Assembly: GCA_009377605.1 (NCBI GenBank)
Contig: WHTT01000021.1
Coordinates: 17,466 to 81,465 of the forward strand
Source: Luteitalea sp.
GTDB taxonomy: Bacteria; Acidobacteriota; Vicinamibacteria; Vicinamibacterales; Vicinamibacteraceae
DNA length: 64,000 nucleotides
Direction: 5' to 3'
Part shown: piece after piece, positions 51,359-59,568 of the stretch
How positions within the stretch are numbered: position 1 is the first letter of the stretch
Layout of the letters: each line of letters starts with the position of its first letter
Translations under genes and position numbers: made by a program
The notes under the pieces: generated by a model
What the model saw: only the letters and a program-made list of their open reading frames with translations
Database searches by the model: none
What the model was told of the DNA's origin: nothing

Positions 51359-52738
51359 CCACGCCCACGGCGCAGATCTTTGGCGACACGCCACCCCCTG
51401 AGCGCAACAGCCGCGCGAAACGTGCTGGGCCACCAGTCCCACCAGATCCCGCTGAGACTGCCAACATCATCGATGGGCAGGATCGCTCGTTTGCCCGCAT
51501 TGAGGACGCGCACTATGTCCTGTCCGTGCCGAACCTGGGGATCGTGCTCGACATCGAACACGTACGCGTCGAACGGCACCAAATGCACGGCGAGTTAACC
51601 GTGCTCTGCGAGCTCCCAGGTGCGCGGACTTTCAACAACGTGCTCATCACCGGCGACTACAACCTGAGCTCCACCGCAGCGCGCAGCAGCCTGGTCCGTT
51701 ACTTGGCGCCGCCGAACAATGCCCGCGGTGTGTCAGATATCGATTGGGATTCCCTCCTCCTCGAGCTGTCCTGCCGGGCGATCGATGCGGAACGCGCCGG
51801 CAGTCCAGCGGTCCTCCTGCGCGATGTCCAGCCGCGCGGCGCTGAGGAATGGCACCACGTGTTCGGGTTTGCGCTCCCCCGTCGCCATCCGGCCATGATT
51901 TTCGGGGACGGCGACACCCTAAAAACCTACACGGCCGGCGCGATCGCCGTGGAGCTCGCGCGCCGTGATGTCCGTGTCGGTATCGTCGATTGGGAGATGA
52001 CCGAAGAGGAGCATCAGGCACGAGTCGCACGCCTGGACGCCGCACAGCTTGATCGCATTGCCTACCTCTCCTGCGCGCGGCCATTGGTGCACGAGCGGGA
52101 TCGCGTCGCGCGGATGATCCGTGATCACCGCCTGAACTACCTCCTCTGCGACTCAGTGGGCTTCGGGTGTCACGAGAAGCTCGAAGCCGCCGAATCACCG
52201 ATGGTCTACTTCCGCGCGGTGCGGAGTCTCGGGCTCGGCTCGTTGCACATTGCCCACGTGACGAAGTCGGACACCAGTGACGACCAGAAGCCGGCCGGAG
52301 CCTCGAAGCCGTTCGGATCAGCCTACTGGTTCAACTCTGTGCGAGCGCTCTGGTTCGCCAAGCGGGCGGATGACGGTCTCGACCGGAGCGTGATCGATGT
52401 CGGGTTCTACCCGCGCAAGTACAACCTCGGCGGCATCGCCGAAGACGTTCGCTTTGCGCTTCCGGTTCGACGAGCAGGCCACGACGGTCTCGCCGATCGA
52501 CGCTGCTGACGTGGACTCCCTCGCCAAGGGGATGGACCTCAAGGAACGCATTCTCCATCTGCTACATCGGACGAACCGCGCCATGACGGTCGCAGAGATC
52601 GCCGACGAGTGTGAGAAGGACGAGGAGACGATACGGACGACCGTCAAGCGCGAGATCAAGAAAGAGCGATGGTTCACCAAAGTGCCCGATTCGACCGGTG
52701 TTTATCGCATCGGATTGCTCGATCGGAGGACGATTTGA
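51355..52738 (+). pseudogene. RepA-like AAA ATPase/helicase, frameshifted near its C-terminus
   Basis: AAA_25/RepA-like protein. The N-terminal 170 residues are unusual. The ATPase core has the P-loop variant GDGDTLKT (residues 184-191), VGIVDWEMTEEEH, Walker B YLLCDSVG (262-269) and LHIAHVTKSDTSD. The frame stops at 52509, but from about 52450 the protein continues in the +1 frame: FALRFRFDEQATTVSPIDAA, then a winged helix TNRAMTVAEIADECEKDEET. One extra base near 52450-52456 explains the break. It probably unwound DNA at the array that begins 17 bases after its stop codon. Confidence 0.75.
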
Positions 52739-52754
52739 TACTCCCCCCTGTCGG

Positions 52755-52936
52755 ACCAGACATGTCTGGTACGGAATCATCCAGACATGTCTCCAGACAA
52801 CCCAAGCGAGCGCTGGTGCACAGATACCGTAAGTGGTTCACTTGGCAATCACTTAGAGCACCAGACAATTGTCTGGTACACGACCAGACAGTCACCAGAC
52901 AGACAACCCCCCCCCTATTTATAGGGCGTGTCTGGT
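52755..52936 (+). repeat. Iteron-like CCAGACA array, candidate replication origin
   Basis: Nine copies of the 7-mer CCAGACA or its complement in 182 bases. Two perfect palindromes, ACCAGACATGTCTGGT (52755-52770) and ACCAGACAATTGTCTGGT (52860-52877), are joined by direct copies at 52781, 52793, 52884 and 52895 and an inverted one at 52929. AT-richer tracts (CTTGGCAATCACTTAGAG; CCTATTTATAGGG) lie within. It directly follows the RepA-like gene and precedes a rightward gene. It is either an origin or a multi-operator control region. Confidence 0.75.
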
Positions 52937-53034
52937 TGGGTTTGTCGGGTGAAAAAAAGGCGAAAGCTCTCATGGCCGCGGGCAGAAGCCGACCGGGGTC
53001 CTCGAAGCCGTTCAGAGGAAGAAGAAGACGCGAC

Positions 53035-53223
53035 ATGCGACCGACCTGTGAGACCTGCCGCTACTGGCGAACCGTGCACCGCGAGGCCGAGGCGGGCCAG
53101 TGCCGACGTCGCCCGCCGGCACTGGTGAAGTTCGAAGGCGCCGATCCCGAGACCTCCTGGCCGCGTACGGACGTTGACGACTGGTGCGGGGACCATGAGC
53201 CTAAACCGCAGGAGGACCGATGA
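53035..53223 (+). CDS. Small cysteine-rich (zinc-finger-like) protein
   Basis: 62 aa. MRPTCETCRYWRTVHREAEA, GQCRRRPPALVKFEG and DVDDWCGDHEPKP carry a Cys-x2-Cys pair and two more metal-ligand candidates. Small zinc-binding proteins of this type are frequent in phages and integrative elements. ATG 53035 follows the iteron region by about 100 bases. Confidence 0.65.
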   Translation: MRPTCETCRYWRTVHREAEAGQCRRRPPALVKFEGADPETSWPRTDVDDWCGDHEPKPQEDR

Positions 53224-53278
53224 CGCGTGGTGGCCCGACACGCGTCCAGGACCGGGGCGCGTTCGTTCGCTGTGGGCC

Positions 53279-53533
53279 TTACCGAACGAGGAGGAGCCCC
53301 AACGCCATGAACAGCGCAATCCATGGTCCAGGCAGCTGCAGGCACATCCGTTCGATCTCTTCGCGCGGCATGGTCCCACGCCACGCCCCAATCGCCAGGT
53401 CGAGCGCCGGCCACGTCGCCAAGAACAGCGCAAAGCCAAGGGCCGTGGCATTCGAGCGGTCCATCACGGCGATGCCCATCGTCCACACCAGCAGGAGGAT
53501 CAGTCCTGCCACCCACGGACTACTCGTCGCCAT
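53279..53533 (-). CDS. Small membrane protein of unknown function
   Basis: 84 aa. SSPWVAGLILLLVWTMGIAV, GFALFLATWPALDLAIGAW and GPWIALFMALGLLLVR form three likely membrane helices with an acidic/basic linker (RGTMPREEIERMC). It is antisense to the surrounding genes. No family recognised. Confidence 0.5.
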   Translation of the reverse strand: MATSSPWVAGLILLLVWTMGIAVMDRSNATALGFALFLATWPALDLAIGAWRGTMPREEIERMCLQLPGPWIALFMALGLLLVR

Positions 53534-53708
53534 GCCCCGCTCTGGCGACGCTGATGATCTCAACATCATCGTTGCACCTCACTCAGAGCCATGACTTGCC
53601 GAAACTCGCGCCGTGCCATCAACGTGACTCCTCAGGGCTCGTGGGATCGGAAAACTTCGCACCCCTACATAGCGCGTGCCCGTCGGCTGGAGCACGCTTG
53701 CAGGCATC

Positions 53709-54062
53709 ATGAGTAATTACCAGCATCTTATCGCGAGCGCCGGGCTCGACCCGCAGCAATTCCTCACGAGCGCCGCGGTGGCCCGCCTGGTGGATCGCAC
53801 GCCCGACATCGTTCGTCGCTTTGCCAGAGAGGGCCGGTTGCCGTTCAAGCGGGCGTTCGGGGGGATGCGGTTGTATCGCCTGGCGGACGCGTTGCGGCTG
53901 CGCGAGTCGTTGTGTCCCAAAGCCGAGCCGATGGCCGCCTTGGACGCGATCGCCGTCGAGCCCGAGGACATCGCGCCTGACGGCAGCCACGCCCCGGACG
54001 CCCACGGACCGGGCCTCCCGCCAGGATGGGTGCTGTATCCCGACAGGCAACCTTCGAGGTGA
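53709..54062 (+). CDS. Helix-turn-helix (excisionase-like) protein
   Basis: 117 aa. FLTSAAVARLVDRTPDIVRR, FAREGRLPFKRAFGGMRLYR and LADALRL are a MerR-like winged helix of the HTH_17 type, as in AlpA/excisionase. The tail is Asp/Pro-rich (EPEDIAPDGSHAPDAHG). It overlaps nothing and sits before the terminase-small-like gene. It may bind element DNA during excision or packaging. Confidence 0.72.
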   Translation: MSNYQHLIASAGLDPQQFLTSAAVARLVDRTPDIVRRFAREGRLPFKRAFGGMRLYRLADALRLRESLCPKAEPMAALDAIAVEPEDIAPDGSHAPDAHGPGLPPGWVLYPDRQPSR

Positions 54063-54066
54063 CCAC

Positions 54067-54601
54067 GTGGCGGCTCCAGCACTCACCAGCTCGTCACCCA
54101 CGGCAACAACCGACACCCGCGGCGTCTCGGGATTCGATTGCCCGCCTGTCGCGCCGCGGCGTTGGCCGACGTTGGTGCCGGGCGTGGAACGTGCACAGCC
54201 TGACGAGCCCCCGCGTGAGGTGCAGGAAGTTTGCAGAAATTGCCGCTTACGAGCCGCGTCGCCGGGACTGGCAGCACCTGAACGCATTGCTCGAGCTGCT
54301 CGAGGAGCGTGGCCGCATCAGCGATTCGGCCATCGGGGTGAAGCTCCACGTGTCGCATACGGCCGTGTGGCGTTGGCGCCAGCGGCCCGGCTTCGAGACC
54401 TGGCTGAACAGCCAACTTCAGGCGCGCACGCAGCACTGGAAGACGTTCGTGTTGGCGCGCGCGTTCGCACTCGCAATGAGAGGTTCGATCAAACACATGG
54501 ATTTCTTGGCCCGCGTCCTCGGCTGGTACAAGCAGCCAGAAGGCGGGAGCGAGCCAACAATCAACGTCATCTTCGGACCAGGACTCCGAGCGCGAGACTG
54601 A
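54067..54601 (+). pseudogene. Helix-turn-helix protein resembling a small terminase, frameshifted
   Basis: From GTG 54067 the first frame gives GVSGFDCPPVAPRRWPTLVP, EPPREVQ; the next frame gives KFAEIAAYEPRRRDWQHLNA, LLELLEERGRISDSAIGVKL, HVSHTAVWRWRQRPGFETWL, then a C-terminal helical part. A shift near 54220-54230 separates them. The helix-turn-helix is like that of phage terminase small subunits and of transposase-like regulators; no large terminase is present, so the role is open. Confidence 0.55.
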
Positions 54602-54606
54602 GAACA

Positions 54607-54900
54607 ATGGCCGGCTCCCTACTGACGATGCCAACCGCGCTGAGCCGTCAGACACGCGACGGTGCCGCGTCAGCGTCCGAGGCGAGCACCGCGACACCAG
54701 CGCTCAAGATTCCGTCGCTCGTGCGCGCGTACGTTCGGCTCGTCGCCGTTGAGCTGAGCGAGGGGCGACGCCTCACGCAACGTGCAGCAGCGGAAACGCT
54801 TGACGTCCACGAAGCGACGCTCTCGAAGGCGCTGAACCGGCCAGGCGTCCAGTCCTGGTGGAGCGTCCGCCTGTGGTGGCGTGAACGGCACGACGCGTAA
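54607..54900 (+). CDS. Small helix-turn-helix protein
   Basis: 97 aa from ATG 54607. PALKIPSLVRAYVRLVAVEL, SEGRRLTQRAAAETLDVHEA and TLSKALNRPGVQSWWSVRLW form a helix-turn-helix like that of the preceding gene, suggesting duplication or a related function. It lies close behind it and is probably co-transcribed. Confidence 0.6.
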   Translation: MAGSLLTMPTALSRQTRDGAASASEASTATPALKIPSLVRAYVRLVAVELSEGRRLTQRAAAETLDVHEATLSKALNRPGVQSWWSVRLWWRERHDA

Positions 54901-55191
54901 GTCTGATGGCGGCCGTTGACGCCGCGATTGCTGCGGCGCTGGCTCGCGCTCACGGAAGTCTTCGCACACCTCGAGGATTGCCGCATTGAACTCGCGAAGG
55001 AGTTCCCGTTCCGGATCTCGCAAGCCGCGCAGGTGAATGAATACGCCCCACGCCAGAAGTTGTAGGCCTTCCCGTTGTTCGCGCCGACTCAGGTCTGGCC
55101 AGAGCCGTTGCAGGGCGGTCAGATGCTGGTCAGGAAGCGCAGCAGCCGGCGGCGTGGAGGTGTCGTGCGGTGTGGCGTTCTTGCGTGTCAT
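54670..55191 (-). CDS. Protein of unknown function; C-terminus overlaps an opposing gene
   Basis: 173 aa. The first 100 residues look real (ALPDQHLTALQRLWPDLSRR, EQREGLQLLAWGVFIHLRGL, FNAAILEVCEDFREREPA). From about residue 100 it runs antisense to the small helix-turn-helix gene, where the sequence does not look like protein. Either the end is the result of a lost stop codon or one of the two genes is not real. Leftward genes up to 57647 belong to the same block. Confidence 0.5.
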   Translation of the reverse strand: MTRKNATPHDTSTPPAAALPDQHLTALQRLWPDLSRREQREGLQLLAWGVFIHLRGLRDPERELLREFNAAILEVCEDFREREPAPQQSRRQRPPSDLRVVPFTPPQADAPPGLDAWPVQRLRERRFVDVKRFRCCTLREASPLAQLNGDEPNVRAHERRNLERWCRGARLGR

Positions 55192-55231
55192 GGCGAATAC
55201 TCCTCTGTTGGTTGGTGGCTGCTGGCTCGTC

Positions 55232-56060
55232 TCAGGGCGTCAGGGCGGTCCGTTCGCGCGTCTCCCGCGCGATCACCGCCGCCACCTGTGACGCGTCCAC
55301 GAACGGCGCGACCGCCGCCTCAAAGAGTGCCCGCAGCACGTCAGGCGGCAAGGCGTCCACCTCGACTTGCATGAGCGCCCCGTGACGCGCGATGAACCCC
55401 TTGGCCCGCGTATCCGTCGACTTGCCCGGCATGGGTGGCAGGTCGTACGCCTCGATTTGTTGGCGTGTCAAGGCCACGCGCCGCACGATGTCCCAGCAGG
55501 CGGTCTGTTTGATGAAGTTGCGATCGATATCCTCACCCACTCGGGTCGAAGTCACCCGCGTAGAGCAGGACGGCCGAGCGGCCCTGGCCGCGTACGTCGT
55601 CGACGACCTCCGACTCGAACGACTCTGAGCTGTAGCCACCGAGCGGCAGGACGGGCAAGCCAAGGTCACCGAACCAGGCACGGAGCTGCGCGACCAGGCC
55701 GGCCTTCTCGATGGCGAGGTAGACCGAGACGGCCTGCCCCTCAGTCCGGTCGCGCCGGTAGAGGGACGCGAGCCAGCGTCGCGCATCCGCCACGCTCGTG
55801 AAGGTCACGGGCCGGTCGATCCTACGGTTGCGGTCCATGAGCGCGGGAAACGTCCCGGCGCGGCGAGCCGCGGCCGTGCGGTGCGAGAGCTGCGTATACT
55901 CGGCTCGCGTGTTCCGGAGCACCCCCGCGGAAACCAGCCGGTAGAAGAGTTGCCGCAGCGTCACCGGCGTGTCATAGCCCTTGACGATCCGGGCCGCGTC
56001 CGCCAGGAGAGACCCCCACGCCTCGGGTGTGCGCCGTGCGGCTGTCCCTGCGCGATGCAT
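55232..56060 (-). pseudogene. Spo11/topoisomerase VI subunit A-like Toprim protein, frameshifted
   Basis: The N-terminal winged helix reads IVKGYDTPVTLRQLFYRLVS with a tyrosine (Y40) in the position of the catalytic Tyr of Spo11/TopoVI-A. The Toprim domain follows: VYLAIEKAGLVAQLRAWFGD (E118) and LLYAGDFDPSG (D170, D172). An extra base in the G-run at 55536-55538 creates a TGA; the frame resumes as EDIDRNFIKQTACWDIVRRV to the end at 55232. From ATG 56060 the repaired protein would have about 275 aa. Stand-alone A-type proteins without a B subunit are known from mobile elements (Mini-A); this looks like one. Confidence 0.75.
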
Positions 56061-56068
56061 GACTCTTC

Positions 56069-56251
56069 TCAGTCCGTCGCCTGGACCGGTTCGAACGGCA
56101 GCACTTTCGGGCCGTCCGCGCGCGCACACAGGCGCTCGGGATGTGGCGGCCGGGACAATGGCCGACCGTCGACGACGTCTCCGACCCAGTCCACCACGGC
56201 AAGAAACGCATCATCGACACGGTCCTGGGCTTCCACGGTCAGCCCTGACAC
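56069..56251 (-). CDS. Small protein of unknown function (60 aa)
   Basis: GTG 56251 opens SGLTVEAQDRVDDAFLAVVD, WVGDVVDGRPLSRPPHPERL. It ends eight bases before the Toprim gene start and overlaps the next gene by 13 bases, so it is probably in the same leftward operon. No family recognised. Confidence 0.55.
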   Translation of the reverse strand: MSGLTVEAQDRVDDAFLAVVDWVGDVVDGRPLSRPPHPERLCARADGPKVLPFEPVQATD

Positions 56252-56481
56252 TTCACCGCCAGCGCCGCGCGCGTCAATGCCTGGGCGACCATCGAGAGCA
56301 GCAGTAGCGCGTCAGTGTCGAGTTGGTCGACGTAGTTGATCGCCAGAATCCGGAAGTCGCCGTCGTGTTGGAGCTCCGCCACGGTGTGGAAGTACGACGC
56401 GCGTGGGCACTCCTCGAGCGACAACCTCCCAGCCATGAACGCGGCGATCGGGTCGCGCGTGTCGATCGCAGGGGGGGCCAT
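56239..56481 (-). CDS. Small protein of unknown function (80 aa)
   Basis: ATG 56481: DTRDPIAAFMAGRLSLEECP, RASYFHTVAELQHDGDFRIL, NYVDQLDTDALLLLSMVAQA. It abuts the next upstream gene (its stop codon is at 56482-56484) and overlaps the following one. Predicted alpha-helical; no family recognised. Confidence 0.6.
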   Translation of the reverse strand: MAPPAIDTRDPIAAFMAGRLSLEECPRASYFHTVAELQHDGDFRILAINYVDQLDTDALLLLSMVAQALTRAALAVKCQG

Positions 56482-56928
56482 TTAGTGCACCTCCGGCGCA
56501 TCGGCGATGAGCGCCGGCATATAGGCGTCCTGCGAGTTCAGGGCGGCACGCACGGCGCGAAGATCCGTGAGCACCTCGTTGACCAAGTCCTCAAGGCCGG
56601 CGTGTATGGCAGGGACGTCGAACGGCACCCCACCCTCTGGGGGATCGTGGAGCGCCATCTGGGCATGCTGCACGATCATCAGCTTGTTGTAGGCATAGTA
56701 CAGGCGCTCCTCGACACTGCTGATGACGTGGCGGACAGCGACCTCAGGGTCAGCGTGCCGGCTGTTCGCGCGCGTGTCTGGTGCCCCGGCCGGTCGATCC
56801 GCGGAGTTCTTCTGAGCGATCGTGGTGCGGGTGACATTGAGAGGCCCTCCTTTTTGGGCGTTGCTTGTTGTTGAGACTCTGGGGGAGATCCACTCGGCGA
56901 CTGTTCTCGGTCGGTCGCCGTCGGTCAC
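56482..56928 (-). CDS. Small helical protein of unknown function (148 aa)
   Basis: The first 60 residues are low-complexity and polar. The rest is helical: VAVRHVISSVEERLYYAYNK, LMIVQHAQMALHDPPEGG, IHAGLEDLVNEVLTDLRAVR. It sits between the Toprim operon and the secreted protein gene, overlapping the latter by four bases. No family is recognised; cargo of the element. Confidence 0.55.
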   Translation of the reverse strand: MTDGDRPRTVAEWISPRVSTTSNAQKGGPLNVTRTTIAQKNSADRPAGAPDTRANSRHADPEVAVRHVISSVEERLYYAYNKLMIVQHAQMALHDPPEGGVPFDVPAIHAGLEDLVNEVLTDLRAVRAALNSQDAYMPALIADAPEVH

Positions 56929-57647
56929 CTGCAGACGTCAAGATTGCGCACGTACCAGCGATAGACGAGACCCGTGACGACGTCGTGCCCGAGCACGTCC
57001 TCCTGCCCATCGCCGTCCAGGTCGAGCACGGCGAGGTTGACGTTCGGTGCAAACTCGCCGACGCACACGCGCTCCCGGCCATGCACGCCGTCCACGACGA
57101 GCCAGTAGGCGCCGGTCGGCCGCTGATACCAGAGGAACGCCGCGATCGGCCCGCGCAGTCCATACATCTCGACAGCGGCCGCAGGTCCCTGCTCGACCAG
57201 CGTGGCGAACGCGTTGCCTGGTGGCGGTTCTGGCACGTGGCGCCAGAGTGGCGTCGCTGGCTCGGGTGTCTCCGGTGGCGGTGACGGCCGACCATTCGGC
57301 ACGCAGCCGCCTGCATAGGGATCGCAGACTGGTGGTTCGGGCTCAGGCTCCGGGGCTGGTTCGGGCGTTGGTTGCGGTTCCGGGTCTGGTTCCGGCGGCG
57401 GCGGTTGACACGGGTCAGCTTGGCACGGATTTCACGGCATGCCGTTCGGGCACTGAGGTTCGGGTTCTGGTTCTGGCGCCGGAGCTTCGACGCAGCCGGG
57501 CGGATACGAGATCGGCAAGCCGTACGGGTGTGGCTGACACGTCGGCTGCGCGTCCGCGATTGCAACCAGTGCAAGCACGATGCTGCCGGCCAACGCTGCG
57601 GTGGTGATGGCCTGAGAGGCTGAATAGGCCTTGCTGAAGCGTGACAT
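56925..57647 (-). pseudogene. Secreted Pro/Glu-repeat plus FG-GAP-like protein with in-frame stop
   Basis: The frame from 57647 starts with a signal peptide (ITTAALAGSIVLALVAIADA) and a Cys/Pro-rich segment ending CPNGMP, then meets TGA (57432-57434). In the same frame it continues NPCQADPCQPPPPEPDPEPQ, further Pro-Glu repeats, and a C-terminal domain with the calcium-type LDLDGDGQEDVLGHDVV. The absence of any shift makes a nonsense mutation the simplest reading. Intact, it would be a 240-aa exported repeat protein with a VCBS/FG-GAP-like end. Confidence 0.72.
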
Positions 57648-58070
57648 GAGCCCTCCCCTTGCTCGCGTGTCTTGAAACCGCGAGCCGTTGGAGGGCAGGA
57701 CTTGTTATGCAGCGTGTTGACGGATGGGAACGATCCGCGATCCCCGGAAACTCCAAAGGCGATCAATGCCCGTCGGGGACGCCAAACTTTCTTCGGCCCG
57801 TTCAACGGACTCCAAGTACCTGAAGAGCGGAGCGGTTACGGCGGTTCGATTGAATCGAATTCCGTCGAACTTCCCCGAGGGGATTGCGCGCAAGAAAACG
57901 CTGCGCCTTCGGTGTAGCGGCTAGGCGTATCCTGCGGCTTCCAGTCGGCGAATCAGCATCGAGATGAAGCTGAGGTGACGGCGAATGGGTGGTGAACCGC
58001 CGGTGGATCGGGCTCCCGTTCCGTGAACTGGTGCGCCGATCGAGCGATCCGTTCGAAGGCCGTCAGGGTA
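57648..58070 (+). other. 423-bp spacer with attachment-type repeat
   Basis: Between the secreted-protein gene and the DUF5343 gene. It contains the right attachment-type copy at 57769-57785; the antisense frame across it encodes another ASPTG sequence, like the recombinase end. Otherwise I see no gene: the open frames on both strands are short and not protein-like. Confidence 0.6.
57769..57785 (+). repeat. Attachment-type repeat copy 3 (right end)
   Basis: CCCGTCGGGGACGCCAA matches 17 bases of the tRNA-Glu 3' end (44140-44156) exactly. It defines the right boundary of the 13.6-kb element. Confidence 0.8.
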
Positions 58071-58766
58071 TCAGCCACGCAGCAGGTTCTCGCGGATGCT
58101 CTTGAAAATTCGGTCGTAGGTCTCCTGATCTCCTGACGCGGGCAAGTTGATCTCAATGCGCACAGTGAGACCGACGTCTCCCCGATCGACACCGCTGCCG
58201 CTGCCGTTCCCGTTCGAGGTGGCGGGCATGTCCGTCTTGACAACCGGAGTCGGCGCCGACTTCTTCAACTTCGCCGGATCGCCCTTTGTAGCCTTGCGGC
58301 CGCCGGCGGGCTTTGTGACGATCGGCTTGGGTGGCTCACCGTGACCGCTCAATGCCGCCAATGCTCGGAACGTCTGGGCCTGTCGCTTGCCGACGAGATC
58401 GCTAGTGTGATCTGCACCGCGGAAGAACGAGATCAGCTGATCCGTCGAAAGGTCCCACGCGTCCTTTCCGTGCAGCGCGAAGAGGTCCTTGTATGCGCTC
58501 TCGACGAGATCGCTAAGCCCTTTCTGGAAGTCCTCGGCATTGTGCTTCGTGAACACGGACGTGGCTTTGGAGGTCTTGTTGCCGCCGTCGTCAAGGACAC
58601 CGATGAATCGGAGGATCCCGATGATGTACGTCTCGTTGTTCGGCGCGATTCCCAGCTTCTTCAGCGTGTCTGCCGTGACGGTAACAGGAAACGACTTCTT
58701 CAGATGTGTGATCGTCTGTACAACGGCGCCGCTTCCGCTCGAGGTATACGGATGTTTCGATGCCAT
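58071..58766 (-). CDS. DUF5343-family protein
   Basis: 231 aa. KHPYTSSGSGAVVQTITHLK, LKKLGIAPNNETYIIGILRF, LVESAYKDLFALHGKDAWDL and FRALAALSGHGEPPKPIV are typical of DUF5343, a winged-helix-like family. The second half contains a Ser/Gly-rich linker and a final strand-helix (VGLTVRIEINLPASGDQETY, DRIFKSIRENLLRG). DUF5343 genes are often found in defence islands, but the function is unproven. ATG 58766 is chosen. Confidence 0.8.
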   Translation of the reverse strand: MASKHPYTSSGSGAVVQTITHLKKSFPVTVTADTLKKLGIAPNNETYIIGILRFIGVLDDGGNKTSKATSVFTKHNAEDFQKGLSDLVESAYKDLFALHGKDAWDLSTDQLISFFRGADHTSDLVGKRQAQTFRALAALSGHGEPPKPIVTKPAGGRKATKGDPAKLKKSAPTPVVKTDMPATSNGNGSGSGVDRGDVGLTVRIEINLPASGDQETYDRIFKSIRENLLRG

Positions 58767-59008
58767 GTCGCCTCTCTGTGGAACAAGTGTCAGCAAACTA
58801 TTGGATGTAAGGATGATAGCCCATGATCAGCCGTGGCAGCCATCTTCTCAATACTCCTCACCGCCGTCCGGATCCTGTTCCAGAGTCACAAGAAGGTGCC
58901 GGACTATCACCTGATCGTCCGGCGTTGGTTGACAGGTCTTGTGCCCCTCTTCAGGCGGCCCGGAGGTCCACGCGACATGTCCGGGAGTAGACTAGGCAGG
59001 GGGCACGT

Positions 59009-59257
59009 ATGGAAATCGCGATCCCGAAAAGTCTCGAAGCGCTCGTTCGCCGCAAGGTCGAGGAAGGCCACTACACCACCGAAGCGGAGGTCGTCGCCGA
59101 TGCCCTGCGCCTGATGCAGGTTCGCGACGAAGTTGCTGCCGTGAAGCGTGATCGGCTCCGAGACGCTCTGGAGCAGGGCTTCGAAGACGTTGCGGCCGGT
59201 CGGGTGATCGAGCTCGAGACCGAGGACCAGATCGACGCCCTGTTCGCCAGCCTGTGA
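59009..59257 (+). CDS. ParD-like antitoxin
   Basis: 82 aa. MEIAIPKSLEALVRRKVEEG, HYTTEAEVVADALRLMQVRD and RDALEQGFEDVAAGRVIEL follow the ribbon-helix-helix plus toxin-binding-tail layout of type II ParD antitoxins (CC2985 family). Its stop overlaps the start of the ParE-like gene by four bases, so the two are coupled. Confidence 0.9.
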   Translation: MEIAIPKSLEALVRRKVEEGHYTTEAEVVADALRLMQVRDEVAAVKRDRLRDALEQGFEDVAAGRVIELETEDQIDALFASL

Positions 59258-59568
59258 AGCGACTCGTCCTCACCGAGATCGCCAAGTCGGATCTCGCCTC
59301 GATTCGTCGTTACTCTACGCGGACCTGGGGGCGGGATCAGACCACCAAGTACATGGATGTCCTTCGTGACGCCATGAAGGGTTTGGTTCGAGGCACGGTG
59401 CTCACGCGTGCGCGCGACGACCTCAGGCCGGCCATCCAGATGGCCACCAGTGGCCGTCTCAGCATCTTCTTCGAGGCCGACAACTCCCGCATCCTGGTCG
59501 TGCGCATTCTTCACGACAGCATGGACTACCGCCGCCACCTGAACCGGCCTGCCGGCGAAGACGTTTGA
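59254..59568 (+). CDS. ParE-like toxin
   Basis: 104 aa. MKRLVLTEIAKSDLASIRRY, STRTWGRDQTTKYMDVLRDA, GTVLTRARDDLRPAIQMATS and FEADNSRILVVRILHDSMDY match ParE toxins, which inhibit DNA gyrase. The pair is preceded by the antitoxin with a four-base overlap. It probably helps retain the segment. Confidence 0.9.
   Translation: MKRLVLTEIAKSDLASIRRYSTRTWGRDQTTKYMDVLRDAMKGLVRGTVLTRARDDLRPAIQMATSGRLSIFFEADNSRILVVRILHDSMDYRRHLNRPAGEDV

Larger units (their letters stand above)
44159..57785 (+). mobile_element. Integrated element at tRNA-Glu (about 13.6 kb)
   Basis: Bounded on the left by the tRNA-Glu 3' end (with a second copy at 44237) and on the right by a 17-base copy at 57769-57785. Contents: serine recombinase, ribbon-helix-helix protein, toxin-antitoxin-like genes, AlpA-like regulator, RepA-like ATPase, iteron-like array, phage-like small proteins, Spo11-like Toprim protein, secreted Pro-rich protein. 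No capsid, tail, portal, large terminase or relaxase was recognised, so it is neither a full prophage nor a conjugative element. The intergenic arrays of the flanking chromosome are absent inside it. Confidence 0.75.

Noticed and set aside
57432..57434. TGA read as selenocysteine in the secreted protein
   Set aside because: No SECIS-like hairpin was apparent and the position is in a low-complexity Pro/Cys region; a nonsense mutation is simpler.
44159..57785. The element as a complete prophage
   Set aside because: No capsid, portal, tail, lysis or large terminase gene was recognised; only small phage-like regulators.
58833..59114. Rightward frame starting VAAIFSILLTAVRILF before parD
   Set aside because: A hydrophobic start, but it runs out of frame over the parD gene and loses protein character.
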